A DNA stretch of 64,000 nucleotides from JAPOXR01 sp965214695 (GCA_965214695.1 OZ243967.1:3697292-3761291); one strand, 5' to 3'; positions 25,529 to 35,358 are shown, counted from the first letter of the stretch. The notes: generated from the sequence alone by a model not told the origin. Translations and numbers: made by a program.

Positions 25529-27736
25529 GTGAGCAAAGTGAAAGTTCGAAGATTTCCGGAGGGCAAGACTGTCAGTGTCCTGACCACCCGGCCGGTCGAT
25601 GGCTGTCTTGACTACCTGTCTCCACCGGGCGGCGTCGGTGTCGGTGACCTGGTCGAAGCCCCGCTCGGCAACTCTGTTGCCCTGGGGGTGATCTGGGGGG
25701 CGGGCGGCAACGAGATCGCCCCCGACCGGCTGCGACCAATCCGCAAGCGGCTTGATGCGCCACCCATGAATGACGGTATGCGCAGATTCCTTGAACGGGC
25801 CAGCCAGTACACCCTGACGCCGCTGCCCGGAATGCTTCGCCTGGCAACCAGGGTTCCGGGGCTTGGCAAGCCGCCGCCAACCAGGAAAGTCTATTCCCTT
25901 GCCGGTGTGCTTCCGGAGCCGGAGACGCCGGCGAGGCTGCGGGCGCTGCAGGCATTCGAGGACCGTGGTGGCATGAGCATGTCGGTCAGCGAGATTGTCG
26001 AGCATGCCGGTGTCGGGGCCGGTGTAGTCAGGGGGTTGGTGAAGATGGGGGTGCTTGCGTGCCATGTGGTCGCACGGGATGAGCCCTATCCGGAGCTTCG
26101 CCACGACCGAAGTGAATTCGAGCTTAGTGCCGACCAGCAGGCGGCATCCGACACCATGCGTCAGCAGGTGGCCTGCGACGGCTACTCGGCAACGCTGTTG
26201 AAGGGTGTGACCGGCTCGGGAAAGACCGAAGTCTACATGGAGGCGATCGCCGAGACGATTTCCAGGGGCAAGCAGGCGCTGGTCCTGCTTCCGGAGATTT
26301 CGCTGACCTCGCAATTCCTCGACCGGGTCAGCCGGAGATTCGGCGCCAGGCCCGGCCAGTGGCATTCGCAGGTCGGCCAGGCCGAGCGCCGGCGATTGTG
26401 GCGCTGTTGTGGCGAGGGAAGTATCCAGCTGGTGATTGGTGCCAGGTCGGCGCTGTTTCTGCCGTTCCGGCAGCTGGGGCTGATCGTCGTCGACGAGGAA
26501 CACGACATTTCCTACAAGCAGGAGGAGGGGGTCATCTACAACGCGCGCGACATGGCGGTGCTGCGCGCCGCGGTCACGAACGCGCATGTTGTCCTGGCAT
26601 CGGCCACGCCCTCGCTCGAATCCTGGAACAATGCCCGCACCGGCAAGTATCAACGCCTGGATCTTCCCATGCGGATCGGCGCTGCACAATTGCCGGAAAT
26701 CAGCGCCGTCGACCTGCGGGAAGCCGACCTCCCGAGCGGAAGATGGATTTCCGGGGCACTGGCCCTGGCGATCAGGGAGGCCCATGAGTGCGGCGAGCAG
26801 GCGCTGCTGTTCCTCAATCGCCGGGGCTATGCGCCGATGACCATCTGCCGGAAATGCGGCTACCAGTTCCTGTGCGCCGATTGCGACGTACGCATGGTCG
26901 AACACCGGTTCCGAGGCATTCACATGTGCCACCATTGCGGGGCCAGCTCGCCGGTTCCCGAAACCTGTCCGGTCTGCGACAGCGGCGATCATCTGGCGCC
27001 GGTCGGCCCGGGGGTGGAACGGCTGGCCGAGGAGGCGCGATCGCTGTTTCCGGAAATGCGGATCGAAATCCTCTCTTCAGACGTCGCCGGATCGGCCGGT
27101 GGCCTGCGTGAGTCCTTCGACCGCATCAGGCAGGGCCATGTCGACCTCATCATCGGCACCCAGATGGTTGCCAAGGGGCATCACTTCCCGCTCTTGACCG
27201 TGGTTGGTGTCATCGACGCAGATTTCAGCCTGAAAAGCGATGATTTCCGGGCATCGGAGCGCACATTCCAGCTGATGACGCAGGTTGCAGGAAGGTCCGG
27301 GCGGACCGAAGCCCGCCGGCGCGGGTTGGCGCTCCTGCAGACCTGTGATCCTGAGCACCTGGTCATGCAGGCGATCCGGTCGGGAGACAGCGATTCATTC
27401 CTGGAGGCCGAGGCGGCGGAGCGGCAGGTCAGCGGCGTCCCGCCTTTCGGCCGCTACGTGGCCCTGGTTGTAAGCGGCACCGACCCCCAGGAGACCAGGA
27501 ACTTTGCTGCGGCCATGGTGCGGGATTCGGGCTCGCTGACCCGCATCGGCGCCCAGGTATTCGGCCCGGCCCCGGCCCAGATTGCCCGCATCCGCGGCCG
27601 GTTCCGGTTTCGTATCCTGATCAAGGCGCCAAGACAGACGCCTGTGCAGAGGGCGGTGGAGGCATGGCAGCGCAAATTCAGGAAACCCGGCCAAATCAGG
27701 GTGTCGATCGATGTCGACCCGCAGCGATTCATGTAG
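25529..27736 (+). CDS. priA: Primosomal protein N' (replication restart helicase)
   Basis: A 735-aa PriA. The N-terminal 3'-DNA-binding domain (VLTTRPVDGCLDYLSP) is followed by the SF2 helicase core with Walker A GVTGSGKTE (K232) and the DEEH box. Eight zinc-binding cysteines lie in the sequence CRKCG, CADC, CHHCG and CPVC. The later part holds VGTQMVAKGHHFP-like segment IIGTQMVAKGHHFPLLTVVG and the helicase motif QVAGRSGR. It restarts stalled replication forks. I set the start at GTG 25529 (SKVKVRRFPEG), with AGGAGG at 25511-25516; the 12-bp spacing is long, and GTG at 25538 is an alternative. In many alphaproteobacteria priA is followed by atpH, which here is 24.7 kb away. Confidence 0.93.
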   Translation: MSKVKVRRFPEGKTVSVLTTRPVDGCLDYLSPPGGVGVGDLVEAPLGNSVALGVIWGAGGNEIAPDRLRPIRKRLDAPPMNDGMRRFLERASQYTLTPLPGMLRLATRVPGLGKPPPTRKVYSLAGVLPEPETPARLRALQAFEDRGGMSMSVSEIVEHAGVGAGVVRGLVKMGVLACHVVARDEPYPELRHDRSEFELSADQQAASDTMRQQVACDGYSATLLKGVTGSGKTEVYMEAIAETISRGKQALVLLPEISLTSQFLDRVSRRFGARPGQWHSQVGQAERRRLWRCCGEGSIQLVIGARSALFLPFRQLGLIVVDEEHDISYKQEEGVIYNARDMAVLRAAVTNAHVVLASATPSLESWNNARTGKYQRLDLPMRIGAAQLPEISAVDLREADLPSGRWISGALALAIREAHECGEQALLFLNRRGYAPMTICRKCGYQFLCADCDVRMVEHRFRGIHMCHHCGASSPVPETCPVCDSGDHLAPVGPGVERLAEEARSLFPEMRIEILSSDVAGSAGGLRESFDRIRQGHVDLIIGTQMVAKGHHFPLLTVVGVIDADFSLKSDDFRASERTFQLMTQVAGRSGRTEARRRGLALLQTCDPEHLVMQAIRSGDSDSFLEAEAAERQVSGVPPFGRYVALVVSGTDPQETRNFAAAMVRDSGSLTRIGAQVFGPAPAQIARIRGRFRFRILIKAPRQTPVQRAVEAWQRKFRKPGQIRVSIDVDPQRFM

Positions 27737-29528
27737 TCTCGGCCTGCATGGTTGCCGCCAGGGCAGCCAGTGCCGTCACGGGGTAATCTTGACAGGAGGT
27801 AAGGCCACAGGCTCATGCGGAATACTGTCCGGATGGTACTATGGACCACCTCCCGGCATTGCAGTTGGTCGTCGCAAGCAATGCCCGCCGCCGTCAGCCG
27901 CAATTATGGTGTCCACCACACTTGCAACCGGCGGTGACATCTGATCGTTGCCAGAGCACTACGCTCCTGCGCCGGCCAGGCCGGCTCGCATGGTGTGCCA
28001 GCAACCGGGTCCAGCGAGTTTCGGGCGGTCCGCCGCAATCCGGGTTGGTGAGTTTGATGCCGAGACCGAAAGTTCCAGCTTGCCTTGATTACACTTTCAC
28101 CTGGCCAGCCAAGCCTCGAAAGCCATATGCCTATCTCCTTCCGGACAAGCCGATTCCCGAAATCCCAGCCAGCCGAGAGAGTTGCCGGGGATGGACGACC
28201 GGGAAGGACGGCCGACACAATGCAGGCCAAAATCGGACATAGACGGCAAGTCACCATATGGCTCGCCTGACCCCGGGCAAACCCGACCCACCTGCGTTGC
28301 GGGATCACGTTTTTTCCTGCCGGGGCAGGCCATTTCGGATGTCAGCGAATTTCCGTCATGACCCGCGGCACACCACTGCCGAGCCGGTTTTGGACCTTGA
28401 TGCTGGCTTCCTGCTTTCGGCTGCATAGGTTGCGGTCATAACGAGCATCGCGCCAGGTCATTGAGGCTGGCATCCTGCGGTCATGGTCACCTTCGTTGGT
28501 TCACTTCCACACTTGCCCTGTTGTGACGTCTCGGTTGCCCGGAATTTCGGTGAACCTGGTATGTCTGCATTCCCTGACGGCAAGTTCCGGCAAGGATATC
28601 AACACGTTCTCGTGATCGGATGACCCGCCGATTTGCTTCTTCTCCGGATATTGTATACAATTCATGAGGCGCAAACTGTCTTGCTTGTCAGACGTATGCG
28701 TTGCGAGTTGCAGACTGCGTTGTTCGCAGAGGCCGGTCTACAGGCCCGGGACGGCTTGATGCCAATGGGAGGGGGAGAGAGGATGGCGATCCGCGTGCTG
28801 GGGGTGGCCCTCGCGGCCATCAACGGTTCGCGCGCCAATCGTGTGGCAGCGTGCCTCGCTCCTGACGCCTAATTCTCCGGCGCAATGTTCCGCACCTTGG
28901 CCGCGTGCGCACCGGCAGGACGGGCCGATAGGCTGGGGAGCGGTATAATGGCCCTGGTGGCCGACGGTAGGGCGATGATCCGTGCGGTGGGGTTGACGCT
29001 AGCGATGCTGCCGGGTTTCCGACGCGACAGATACGGCCCGGTTCCGAGCCGGGGGGGGGTTACAGACGGGGCCAACGCGCTGCGTATAATTTGCCGCCGA
29101 GTCGCCAAGCCGCCATGATTGCGCCCGGCGCGTGGCGGCGCAGCCTGCGGCGACCCGCCTCCCCGCCTGAACCGTCCCGGTCCGTCGAACCGGGCGCAAT
29201 CTTCGGTCGGCCCGCTTCTTCCTCCGGCCGCTTTGATCTTTTCCCCGGCTGCACCGTATCGGATTCCCGTCGTGCCTCCCGCCGGTTGCGGCGTAACCGG
29301 GCAATCCACAGCGTCCCCAGACACGATATGGCCCTGATTCCGGGCTCGCACCTGTTCTCCCGCCCCGGTGTCACGCCGCCGCCACTGCAGACACTTTCCG
29401 TTTGACGGCATGGACCGCCTTCCATGGTCTTTCGCCACCCGGGCGGATCGCCGCGGGGCGACATGGCAGCATGGTACGGGTCGAAGGCAACGACCGGGCT
29501 CTGCCAGCCGCTGATTGCCATCATGTAG
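27737..29528. other. Gene-poor stretch after priA
   Basis: About 1.8 kb in which no open frame on either strand shows a known family, a good ribosome binding site or consistent codon use. Frames such as 28633-28872 (+) and 28869-29621 (-) are open by chance in GC-rich DNA as far as I can judge. The stretch is continuous with a degraded outer-membrane protein gene, so it is probably decayed coding sequence. An isolated operator-like palindrome lies at 28650-28661. Confidence 0.45.
28650..28661. promoter_or_regulatory. Perfect 12-bp palindrome resembling a GntR-family operator
   Basis: ATTGTATACAAT is an exact palindrome in an otherwise GC-rich region. The core TTGTATACAA is close to operators of FCD-type GntR regulators. 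No intact gene follows, so it may be left from a lost promoter or act on an unrecognised transcript. Confidence 0.35.
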
Positions 29529-30008
29529 CGCAAGCCGCCTGCCCTGTGCAATATCGGCATCGACAGGAATGCCCGGTCCATCGACAATTTCCGCGACGAT
29601 TACGCGGTCGAGCTCATCCATGGCGTAACCGGGCAGACGACGGCGTCTGTTTTCCGGCTACCCTCCGCCCGCGGTCTTTCAGTCTCGCTGCGCCAGGATA
29701 GCGGAGAGGCCACGGGCGGGGTGGATACCCTCTTCATGCCGCAGGCGCTGGAGCGGCAGGAGGGCGGCGGCACTGCCACCACCGCCGAGGCGGCCTACGG
29801 GCTGGCGGCCCTTTCCGGCCGCTTCACCATCGCCCCGCATGCCAGGCTGCGCATGGATGATGCCTCGCGCGATACCACAATCGGCCTGCGGCTCACCCCG
29901 GAGCGGGGCGCACCCGATCTCTCGCTCGGGCTTGAGGCCACCAGACGGGAGCATGGCGCGGCAGCGCCAGTGCATGGTGTGGGGCTGGGTGTGACCTTGC
30001 GGTGGTGA
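29529..30008 (+). pseudogene. C-terminal remnant of an outer-membrane beta-barrel (autotransporter-like) protein
   Basis: The frame is open from 29529 to the stop at 30008 with no credible start codon or ribosome binding site at its head. The encoded piece resembles the last strands of large alphaproteobacterial beta-barrel proteins: GLSVSLRQDSGEATGG followed by VDTLF, then EAAYGLAALSGRFTIAPHAR, RLTPERGAPDLSLGLEATRR and the ending GVGLGVTLRW. The alternating hydrophobic pattern and terminal Trp fit a barrel recognised by the Bam complex. The upstream passenger and most of the barrel are missing or scrambled, so I call it a gene remnant. A short independent protein from GTG 29721 is formally possible. 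Confidence 0.55.
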
Positions 30009-30123
30009 GGGGTGGCGGATGGCCGGTGATTGGACCGGGTGACGCGGATCTCCGCCGGTCCTGGTGTCAGGTTGCCAATGTCCGGGGCGAGCGATATGAG
30101 CGGCCGCGTCCGGAGATCAGCGC

Positions 30124-31218
30124 ATGAACCAATTGGCCGAGGCCAGCCTGAGGCTGGCAAACATCGAACGCTATGAAGCGGGCGAGAGCAGCATTGCGGG
30201 CCGCTCCGGATCTCTGAAACTCAGCTCCAACGAGAACCCGTTCGGGCCGGGGCGAAGGGCTCGCGAGGCACTGTCGCAGTCGCTTGGCGAACTGGAGCGG
30301 TATCCGTCCGGGAACCATTACGAATTGCGGGCCGCCATCGCCGATGTGCATGGCCTGGATGCCGGGCGTATCCTGTGCGGAGCTGGCTCCGACAACATCC
30401 TCTCACTGCTGGCCCGGGCATTTTCCGGTCCCGGCACGGAGGTCATTTGCACCCGGCATGGCTTCCTCATGTATCCGATCTTCGCCAAGGCGGCAGGAGC
30501 GACCCCCGTCGAGGTGGCTGAAACCGACCGGAAGGTTGATGTCGGCAAGATCCTGGCCGCGGTATCGGACCGCACCCGGCTCATCTACATTGCAAACCCG
30601 TCCAATCCGACCGGAACCATGCTGGACAACGAGGAGCTTGAAAATCTTGCCGCCGAGCTTCCTGCCTCTGTGGTCCTGGCGCTCGACGGAGCCTATGCCG
30701 AGTATGCGGAGGGTTATGATGGGGGGGCGTCGCTGGTCGATCGGTATCCGAACGTGTTCATGACCAGGACGTTCTCGAAGATCCATGGTCTTGCCGCATT
30801 GCGGGTAGGGTATGGCTACGGCGCACCGGATATCGTCAATGTCCTCGACCGGATCAGGGAGCCGTTCAATGTCGGCGGGCCGGCACAGGCGGCGGCGATC
30901 GCGGCAATCGGTGATGCCGACCATATCCGCAACTGCCAGGCCGAAAATGCCCGGAACCGTGAATGGCTTGCCGGCCGGCTGGCGCCACTCGGCATCGACG
31001 TGGACAGATCGCATGCGAATTTCATCCTGGCGAGATTCTCCAGCCCGGACCAGGCGGCAGCCTGCGACGGGCATTTACGGGATGAAGGAATCATCGTGCG
31101 GAGACTCGAAGCCTACAAGCTTTCCGATTGCCTGAGGATCACCATCGGTGACCGGGACTCGTGCCAACGGGTCAGCGAGGCAATTTCCCGATTTGCCGGC
31201 GACTGGTCTGGATCATGA
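30124..31218 (+). CDS. hisC: Histidinol-phosphate aminotransferase
   Basis: A 364-aa fold type I aminotransferase. Family landmarks are KLSSNENPFGPGRRAREAL near residue 36, NPSNPTG, and the PLP lysine in RTFSKIHGLAALRVGYG. It transaminates histidinol phosphate and, in this gene setting, very likely also aromatic keto acids, because it overlaps the prephenate dehydrogenase gene by 4 bp. Many alphaproteobacteria keep such a hisC copy with tyrC for tyrosine and phenylalanine synthesis. The ATG at 30124 follows CCGGAGATCAGCGC. Confidence 0.92.
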   Translation: MNQLAEASLRLANIERYEAGESSIAGRSGSLKLSSNENPFGPGRRAREALSQSLGELERYPSGNHYELRAAIADVHGLDAGRILCGAGSDNILSLLARAFSGPGTEVICTRHGFLMYPIFAKAAGATPVEVAETDRKVDVGKILAAVSDRTRLIYIANPSNPTGTMLDNEELENLAAELPASVVLALDGAYAEYAEGYDGGASLVDRYPNVFMTRTFSKIHGLAALRVGYGYGAPDIVNVLDRIREPFNVGGPAQAAAIAAIGDADHIRNCQAENARNREWLAGRLAPLGIDVDRSHANFILARFSSPDQAAACDGHLRDEGIIVRRLEAYKLSDCLRITIGDRDSCQRVSEAISRFAGDWSGS

Positions 31219-32129
31219 TCTACGAGAGAATTGCATTGCTAGGCATGGGGCTGGTCGCCTCGTCGATTGCCCTGGCAGCGAGGAAGCATGGCCTGGTCGG
31301 CGAGATCGCCGGTCACACCAGGACCGCCAGGTCGACCGAACTGGCCAGGAAATTGGAGCTGGCTGACGAGATGTTCGAATCGCCGGAAGAGGCGGTCAGG
31401 GGTGCCGAGTTGGTGGTCCTGTGCACCCCTATCCTCACATTTGGTGACCTCGTTGGCCGGATTGGCCCGCACCTGGAGCCGGGGGCGACGCTCAGCGATG
31501 TCGGTTCGGTGAAGTCGCAGGTGATTGAAACCGTTGCTCCACTGGTACCTTCCGGCATCCACTTCGTGCCAGCCCATCCGCTGGCCGGCACCGAACAATC
31601 CGGACCACAGGCGGGATTTGCCAGCCTGTTCGAGGGGCGCTGGTGCATCATTACCGCCGATAGGGACGCTGACAGGCAGGCCGTGGACCGGCTGGTGCAG
31701 TTTTGGCAGGGGATGGGCGCCAATGTGGATTTCATGGATCCCGGTCATCATGACCTGGTGCTGGCAGTGACGTCGCATGCACCGCATCTCATTGCCTATT
31801 CGATGGTTGGCGTGGCCGATCATCTGCGCCGGGTGACAAATTCCGAGGTGGTCAAGTATTCGGCCGCCGGATTTCGTGACTTTACCCGGATTGCCGCGTC
31901 CGACCCCACCATGTGGCGCGACGTCTTCCTGACCAACAGGGAGGCAACCCTGGATATCCTCGGCCGATTTACCGAGGAACTGTTTTCGCTGCAGCGGGCG
32001 ATCAGGACCGGCGATGGCGACGAGTTGCACCGGTATTTTACCGAGACCAGGTCAATCCGGCGAGGCATCATCGAGGCAGGCCAGGATACCTCGCTGACCA
32101 ATTTCGGTCGGCACGCCGACCGGGAATAG
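31215..32129 (+). CDS. tyrC: Prephenate/arogenate dehydrogenase family protein
   Basis: A 304-aa NAD(P)-dependent dehydrogenase. The nucleotide-binding start is IALLGMGLVASSIALAARK, where the usual GxGxxG has become GMGLVAS, matching the TyrA/TyrC family. Further landmarks are VGSVKSQVI, PAHPLAGTEQSGP and TSHAPHLIAYSMV. It makes 4-hydroxyphenylpyruvate or arogenate-derived tyrosine. The ATG at 31215 overlaps the stop of hisC (ATGA), so both are translated together. No ACT or chorismate mutase domain is attached, which leaves regulation to other enzymes. Confidence 0.92.
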   Translation: MIYERIALLGMGLVASSIALAARKHGLVGEIAGHTRTARSTELARKLELADEMFESPEEAVRGAELVVLCTPILTFGDLVGRIGPHLEPGATLSDVGSVKSQVIETVAPLVPSGIHFVPAHPLAGTEQSGPQAGFASLFEGRWCIITADRDADRQAVDRLVQFWQGMGANVDFMDPGHHDLVLAVTSHAPHLIAYSMVGVADHLRRVTNSEVVKYSAAGFRDFTRIAASDPTMWRDVFLTNREATLDILGRFTEELFSLQRAIRTGDGDELHRYFTETRSIRRGIIEAGQDTSLTNFGRHADRE

Positions 32130-32183
32130 GCCTGCGTCGGCAGGAATCGCCGGCAAGGATGGATTGGGGAGCGATTACCTCGT

Positions 32184-32214
32184 CGCCCCACCAAGGGGCG
32201 GCCGCCATGGCGGC
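32184..32214. terminator. Two adjacent hairpins between convergent tyrC and the DUF2125 gene
   Basis: CGCCCC (32184-32189) pairs with GGGGCG (32195-32200), and GCCGCC (32201-32206) pairs with GGCGGC (32209-32214). They lie in the 86-bp convergent gap, directly next to the stop of the minus-strand gene. No U-tract is seen. Confidence 0.4.
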
Positions 32215-32215
32215 G

Positions 32216-33193
32216 TCATCGTGTCTGGCAGGGCTGAAAGGCCGGGAGTTGCAGCAGCGGAATCCCGACCAGGCGCACCCGGCCCCCGGTTACCGACAAT
32301 TCGAGTGTTACCGGGCCGGCGACGCCGCCTGACTCCACCAGTGGCTTCAATTGCCCCGCCCAGGCGGAATTTGGCAGGGCACCGATGAAATCGAGCACCT
32401 TGACCGGCTGTTCGACGCCGATGGTGATCGTCCCGTCAGCAAGGCCGTCCGGATCAAGGGTCAGATTGGCAGTTGCCTCGATCATGTCCTGCGGCCAGCC
32501 AATCGACAGCTTCTGCAGAATGATCCGGTTGGCCCGCAACGGCGGCTCGCGGCAGGCCAGCGCACTCAGGGGCTTGTCGAACTGCAAGCCTGCCCGCAAC
32601 TCCAGGTTGATGCTCCCGACCCGCAGATCGGTTCCTGCCACCTGCAAATCGACCCCGTCTGCCGAAATCAGCCTGAGGTCGGTCGACAGCTCATAGGTGC
32701 TGACCTGCGGGTCGGGTTGCCTGAGGCCGACCACCAGGTTGCGCGCCTCCAGGGGAAGGCTATCGAGCGACATGCTTTCGGCCTCGATGATCATCCGTTG
32801 GATTTGCGAGTTCGGTCCGTCTGTTTCCAGGCTTGCCCTGAGGCCCTGCGCCCGAATCGTCCTGGCATTGCCGTTCAGGAGGATGTCCTGTTCTTCTGGC
32901 CAGGCCGCGATCACGTGGTCGGGATCATAGCTCAACACCAGGAGCTGGAAGAAGGGCGCCCGCCACTCGAATTCTCCGCCCTGGCTGGCAATGATCGGCC
33001 GGTCGAAAGTTGCATCAAACCGGTTCGGAAAGCCGCGGATCCCGAGATCGGCATATTCGACCCGCCAGCCATCCTGGCGCAGCTTCCCGACCAGCGCTTC
33101 CAGCGAGCCAAGGTAGCTTTGGCGGCCAACAAACCAGTAGATCGACCAGATGGCGCTGGCCGCAAGTATCAGTGCTATGATTGCCCGGAACAT
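32216..33193 (-). CDS. DUF2125 domain protein
   Basis: A 325-aa protein with one N-terminal membrane anchor or signal (MFRAIIALILAASAIWSIYW) and a periplasmic remainder of beta-rich character, as in DUF2125. Recognisable family parts are WRVEYADLGIRGFPNRFDAT and EWRAPFFQLLVLSYDPDHVI. The function is unknown; the family is confined to alphaproteobacteria and is typically found beside tyrC and chaC, as here. The ATG at 33193 was chosen because it begins the hydrophobic segment; the frame stays open to 33373 but that part overlaps the divergent chaC gene. Confidence 0.85.
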   Translation of the reverse strand: MFRAIIALILAASAIWSIYWFVGRQSYLGSLEALVGKLRQDGWRVEYADLGIRGFPNRFDATFDRPIIASQGGEFEWRAPFFQLLVLSYDPDHVIAAWPEEQDILLNGNARTIRAQGLRASLETDGPNSQIQRMIIEAESMSLDSLPLEARNLVVGLRQPDPQVSTYELSTDLRLISADGVDLQVAGTDLRVGSINLELRAGLQFDKPLSALACREPPLRANRIILQKLSIGWPQDMIEATANLTLDPDGLADGTITIGVEQPVKVLDFIGALPNSAWAGQLKPLVESGGVAGPVTLELSVTGGRVRLVGIPLLQLPAFQPCQTR

Positions 33194-33260
33194 CGGCTGT
33201 CTGTAATGACCGTTGGTCAGCGTTGCAACTGGCAGCCAGCGACGAGGAAGGGCAGGGGGG

Positions 33261-33800
33261 ATGTCGGGATTTCGTCCGGTATTCGCATACGGATCGCTAT
33301 TGTGGAGGCCGGGATTTGACCCGGCAAGAACCAGCCATGGTACATTGCATGGATACCGGCGATCCTTCTGCATGAGCTCCGTGCACCATCGCGGAACACC
33401 GGACCGGCCGGGGCTGGTCTTGGCGCTTGACCGAGAGGAAGGAGCAGCCTGCGAAGGCGTGGTGATGTGGATCCATGACGCCAGCTGGCCGCAGGTAATG
33501 ACGGAAATCAGGCGGCGAGAGTTGGTGACCTCCGCCTATCGGGAGTCAGTCGTAAGGGTCGACTTGCGCGAAGGCGGCAAGGTGGATGCCATCACCTACG
33601 TGGTCGACAAGTCTCACTCCCAGTATTGTTCCGGGTTGTCGCCGGAGGTCCAGGCCGGGATCATTGCCACCGCATCCGGGGTGAGCGGCAACAATCTCGA
33701 CTACCTGCGGAATTCGGTCCGGCGCCTTGCCGAGCTCGGCATCCGGGATAACGCCTTGGCCGAAATCGAGCGGCTTGCCCAGAATAAGGCGGCCCACTGA
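33261..33800 (+). CDS. chaC: Glutathione-specific gamma-glutamylcyclotransferase (ChaC-like)
   Basis: A 179-aa protein of the ChaC family. The substrate-binding motif FAYGSLLWRPGF lies at residues 7-18, RRSFCMSSVHHRGTPDRPGL follows, and the catalytic glutamate is in the ITYV/REL region (EIRRRELVTSAYRES). It cleaves glutathione to 5-oxoproline and Cys-Gly in the cytoplasm. The ATG at 33261 stands directly behind a run of G (CAGGGGGG). It is divergent from the DUF2125 gene with 67 bp between starts, so the two promoters overlap. Confidence 0.9.
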   Translation: MSGFRPVFAYGSLLWRPGFDPARTSHGTLHGYRRSFCMSSVHHRGTPDRPGLVLALDREEGAACEGVVMWIHDASWPQVMTEIRRRELVTSAYRESVVRVDLREGGKVDAITYVVDKSHSQYCSGLSPEVQAGIIATASGVSGNNLDYLRNSVRRLAELGIRDNALAEIERLAQNKAAH

Positions 33801-34122
33801 ATCGACCCATGCCAGGCACACCCACGACTCGGACGGTATTGCATCAGGTTCCGGCTCGTGTCAGGCAGCGGCACTCGTCATCCGGCGCCCTTCGGTGGCT
33901 GGCAGGCCACGCTCAGGGAGATGTCGCCATTGCCGTGCCGGAGTCATCGGTGGAAACTCGCCGGCCCTGGCATGGGAATGGGTCATCGACAGCCCGGAGA
34001 TCCTTCCTGTGCCGTCCTGGCGAATGGACATGAAGCCTGACGCCGAGGCTGGGCACCGCCGGACGTTGCCGTTGGCTGCAACGCGGCAATCCTATTGCCG
34101 GAAGGGCTGCTGACAGGGAAGG
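33801..34122. other. Intergenic stretch with no supported gene
   Basis: About 320 bp between chaC and a frameshifted gene. Overlapping small frames are open on both strands but none shows a family or a good start. Confidence 0.4.
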
Positions 34123-34125
34123 GTG

Positions 34126-34736
34126 ATGAGCGAACGAATCGCACGGTTGCGCATTGAGCTTCGGGAGTTGGAGCCGAAGATCTGGCGGCGGTTCGACATG
34201 CCGCTGTCGGCGACGCTGGAGGCCGAGCACGAGGCGATCCAGATGACCATGGGCTGGACTTTCTCGCATCTTTGGCAATTTGAGGTCAGCGGCCGGACCT
34301 ACAGCGATCCGATATTTCGCGAGTTCGATGACGGTGACGGGCCGGAGTTCTATTCGGCAAAGGGGCTGCGGCTGGCAACCGTGTTCGACCGCGGCGTGAA
34401 GAGCTTCACCTATCTCTACAATTACGGCGATCACTGGAGCCACGAGGTGATCTTCGAAGAGGTTGGTGATGGCGAGTCGGATATCGAATATCCGGCCTTC
34501 GTGGACGAGGTACGGCGTTGTCTGCCAGCGGATGTCGGTGGTCAGCGGGTTTCATGAGATTCCTGGAGGCGATCCTTGACCGGGCGCATGAGGAACACCG
34601 GGAGATGCTCGTGTGGCCTGGTGGCCCGTTCGAAGTCAACGAGGCGCAGGCGCGTAGCGGCCTGACGTGCATGGCACGCCGGCGGCGCGGCGAACTCGCC
34701 AGCCACAGGAGCAGATCCCGGCACTCGAAGCGATGA
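34126..34736 (+). pseudogene. Frameshifted plasmid pRiA4b ORF-3-like protein
   Basis: The first frame, from ATG 34126 behind AGGGAAGG, encodes 143 residues that match the pRiA4b ORF-3 (IS1096 TnpR-like) family: RLRIELRELEPKIWRRFDMP, MTMGWTFSHLWQFEV and FTYLYNYGDHWSHEVIFEE. It ends early after LPADVGG with a few non-family residues. The missing C-terminus is found immediately afterwards in another frame: RFLEAILDRAHEEHREMLVW followed by PGGPFEVNEAQ, which is the family's usual ending. The two fit together if one base was lost or gained near 34540. The function of the family is unknown; it is often seen on plasmids and near mobile DNA. Confidence 0.75.
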
Positions 34737-34905
34737 TCCCGACGCATTGCGTATCGGGGTCGCCGCAGATGATCGGGCCGCCGTAACGGGATCTCTCCAG
34801 CCTGCCTGGCCCGCTTTCCGCATGATGCCGGAAGGGCGGTCAAATTTCCGTTCACGGCCTTGATGAGCAGAACCATCCGCCGTTCTTGGCCGCGATGGGC
34901 CGGCC

Positions 34906-35358
34906 TCACTTGCCGTTCATGGCCCCGATGAGGAGCGTGGAGCCTTCGGCGCCATTGACCCTGACTGGGCTGCCGGGGGCGAGGTCGAGTTCAGTCTCCG
35001 ACCGGGCGTGCCAGCGGACGCCGCCGATGGTCACCTTGCCGCGACTGCCGGAAAATTCGATGATTTCGGCGGTCTGGCCTATCGCTCGTTTTGCCGGCTC
35101 ATTCAGCCCAACCTTTCCGACCCGATGCCGGAACAGCCTGGCTACGGTCACGGACAGGGCTATGCTCAGAATGGCGAAGATCACCATTTGATGGTTGCCG
35201 GACAGTTCCGGGGCGACGAACAGGAGTCCAGAGACAGTGAGGGCGGCGAGGGCCGGCCAGTACAGGTAGGTGGTTGCCGCCAGCAATTCCAGGCAGCCCA
35301 GGACAAGCGCCGCAACGAACCACCAGATTGGTGAAATTCCATCCAGGACTTGCAGCAT
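34906..35358 (-). CDS. NfeD family membrane protein
   Basis: A 150-aa protein with two or three N-terminal membrane helices (IWWFVAALVLGCLELLAAT) and a C-terminal OB-fold (GQTAEIIEFSGSRGKVTIGG, then RWHARSETELDLAPGSPVRV), the architecture of short NfeD proteins. It is translationally coupled to the SPFH protein gene upstream (TAATG overlap). NfeD proteins act with paraslipins in organising membrane microdomains; the short form lacks the serine protease domain of long NfeD. Its partner is the protein encoded at 35358-36332. Confidence 0.88.
   Translation of the reverse strand: MLQVLDGISPIWWFVAALVLGCLELLAATTYLYWPALAALTVSGLLFVAPELSGNHQMVIFAILSIALSVTVARLFRHRVGKVGLNEPAKRAIGQTAEIIEFSGSRGKVTIGGVRWHARSETELDLAPGSPVRVNGAEGSTLLIGAMNGK

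Noticed and set aside
25451..26992. A 513-codon open frame on the minus strand
   Set aside because: Antisense to priA; product lacks domains.
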